Part shown: positions 4,765 to 5,351 of the stretch, in pieces | Layout: every line of letters starts with the position of its first letter | How positions within the stretch are numbered: position 1 is the stretch's first letter | Assembly: GCA_937864895.1 (NCBI GenBank) | Contig: CALMDF010000246.1 | Coordinates: 1-5,351 of the forward strand | Reading direction: 5' to 3' | DNA length: 5,351 nt | From: an uncultured Holophagales bacterium | GTDB taxonomy: Bacteria; Acidobacteriota; Thermoanaerobaculia; UBA5066 | The notes under the pieces: generated by a model | The model's database searches: none | What the model was told of the DNA's origin: nothing | What the model saw: the letters and a program-made list of their open reading frames with translations, nothing else | Program-made: the position numbers and the translations under genes

Positions 4765-5106
4765 ATGAACCTGACGATCGAGCCCCAGGAGTCCTACATC
4801 CTGGCCCGGATCGAGGATGCCCGCCTCGACGCCCTCTCCGCCCCCGACTTCAAGTCCCGGATGGCGGGCGCCCTCACCGGCTCTTCGCCGAAGGTCATCC
4901 TCGACCTCTCCCCGGTGGCTTTCATCGACAGCGCCGGGCTCGCGTCGATCCTCTCCCTCGTCAAGGGGCTCCCCGAGGGGGGCGAGCTGCACATCGCCGG
5001 CACCCGCGACTCCGTGAGGGCCGTCTTCCGGCTGACGCGGCTCGACAAGGTCCTCCCGCTCCACGCGACGCTCGAGGACGCGGCCGCCGCCGTGGGCGCG
5101 AAGTGA
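4765..5106 (+). CDS. STAS-domain protein, anti-anti-sigma factor type (second of pair)
   Basis: A 113-residue single STAS domain. The signature is VILDLSPVAFIDSAGLASILSLV (about 44-66), with S56 in DSAGL at the phosphorylation position. It opens with LTIEPQESYILARIEDARLDA (3-22) and closes with GGELHIAGTRDSVRAVFRLTRLDKVL (72-97). That last part closely follows the preceding protein (AVLRLTRLDQIL against AVFRLTRLDKVL), and the two share order and length, so they are probably paralogues from a tandem duplication. They have diverged elsewhere: the N-terminal thirds hardly match. The start is ATG 4765, supported by GGAGG four bases upstream. The stop TGA overlaps the GTG of the phosphorylase gene (GTGA), indicating translational coupling. 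Two STAS proteins could address two partners, or one could serve as a non-switchable form, but both keep the serine. Confidence 0.9.
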   Translation: MNLTIEPQESYILARIEDARLDALSAPDFKSRMAGALTGSSPKVILDLSPVAFIDSAGLASILSLVKGLPEGGELHIAGTRDSVRAVFRLTRLDKVLPLHATLEDAAAAVGAK

Positions 5107-5351
5107 CCGCCACCACCGGGATCTCCGGGAGCGTGACCGCGGAAGAGCTGCGCAAGACGCTCCGCTGGCACGTCGAGCACTCGCTCGGCAAGACGTGGGA
5201 GGAGGTCTCGAACGGGGACCTCTTCCAGGCGCTCGGCCTCGCCGTGAGGGACCTCGCCTGGGAGCGCCGCCTCGCCACGGAGAAGCGCTACCGCGACGCC
5301 GGCGCGCGGAGGGTCTACTACCTCTCGATGGAGTTCCTCATCGGGCGCTCC
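5103..5351 (+). CDS. glgP: Alpha-glucan (glycogen/starch) phosphorylase, N-terminal part, cut by window edge
   Basis: The frame from GTG 5103 is open to the end of the window (83 codons). It gives the N-terminus of a glycosyltransferase family 35 phosphorylase, which releases glucose-1-phosphate from glycogen or maltodextrin with a pyridoxal-phosphate cofactor in the cytosol. Recognisable parts are ELRKTLRWHVEHSLGKTWEE (about 15-34), DLFQALGLAVRDLAWERRLA (39-58) and the family hallmark YYLSMEFLIGRS (72-83), which leads into the active-site region. The catalytic and PLP-lysine regions lie outside the window. The start GTG 5103 overlaps the stop of the second STAS gene by four bases and lacks a strong ribosome site, so it is probably translated by coupling. 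A second in-frame GTG at 5133 has a GGGAG only one base away, too close to be a good start. Family assignment is very secure; preferred glucan is unknown. Confidence 0.93.
   Translation, partial: MTATTGISGSVTAEELRKTLRWHVEHSLGKTWEEVSNGDLFQALGLAVRDLAWERRLATEKRYRDAGARRVYYLSMEFLIGRS

Overview
The window is very GC-rich, with codon third positions almost always G or C. It looks like a chromosomal segment of a soil or sediment bacterium. Acidobacteriota is my best guess. The main clue is a short relic (1733-1918, minus strand) whose C-terminus resembles the tail of the WD40/TolB-like propeller proteins and propeller-bearing Ser/Thr kinases that are abundant in that phylum. The assignment is an inference. 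No rRNA, tRNA, CRISPR array or intact mobile element is visible.

Layout. (1) 1-1346, plus: the 3' part of an aldo/keto reductase with an unusually large C-terminal insertion; its start lies outside the window. (2) 1347-2089: the only long stretch without an intact gene. It holds a structured GC-rich spacer, two direct copies of a 26-bp repeat (25/26 identical, 319 bp apart), a perfect hairpin abutting the first copy, a second hairpin, and the propeller-protein relic between the repeats. (3) 2090-2404, plus: a small protein that looks like a dimeric alpha/beta-barrel protein, followed by a nested hairpin. (4) 2517-2873, plus: a single-domain cupin that lacks the usual metal-binding histidines. 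(5) 2895-4298, minus: an exported M14 zinc carboxypeptidase-like protein with a complete catalytic set and a C-terminal extension resembling the small beta domain of amidohydrolases. It converges on the cupin gene. (6) 4383-5351, plus: a tight run of two STAS-domain (anti-anti-sigma type) proteins and the start of an alpha-glucan/glycogen phosphorylase. It is transcribed divergently from the peptidase across an 84-bp promoter region containing three CGAACG/CGTTCG half-sites.

How the genes fit together. The first four protein genes have no evident shared pathway. The clearest unit is STAS-STAS-glgP, with a 28-bp gap and then a 4-bp overlap. It suggests that glycogen breakdown is co-expressed with a partner-switching or phospho-signalling module whose kinase and phosphatase are not in the window. 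I see no clear defence or mobile system. The best candidates for something undescribed are the repeat-plus-hairpin structure around the propeller relic, the STAS pair attached to glgP, and the hybrid peptidase.
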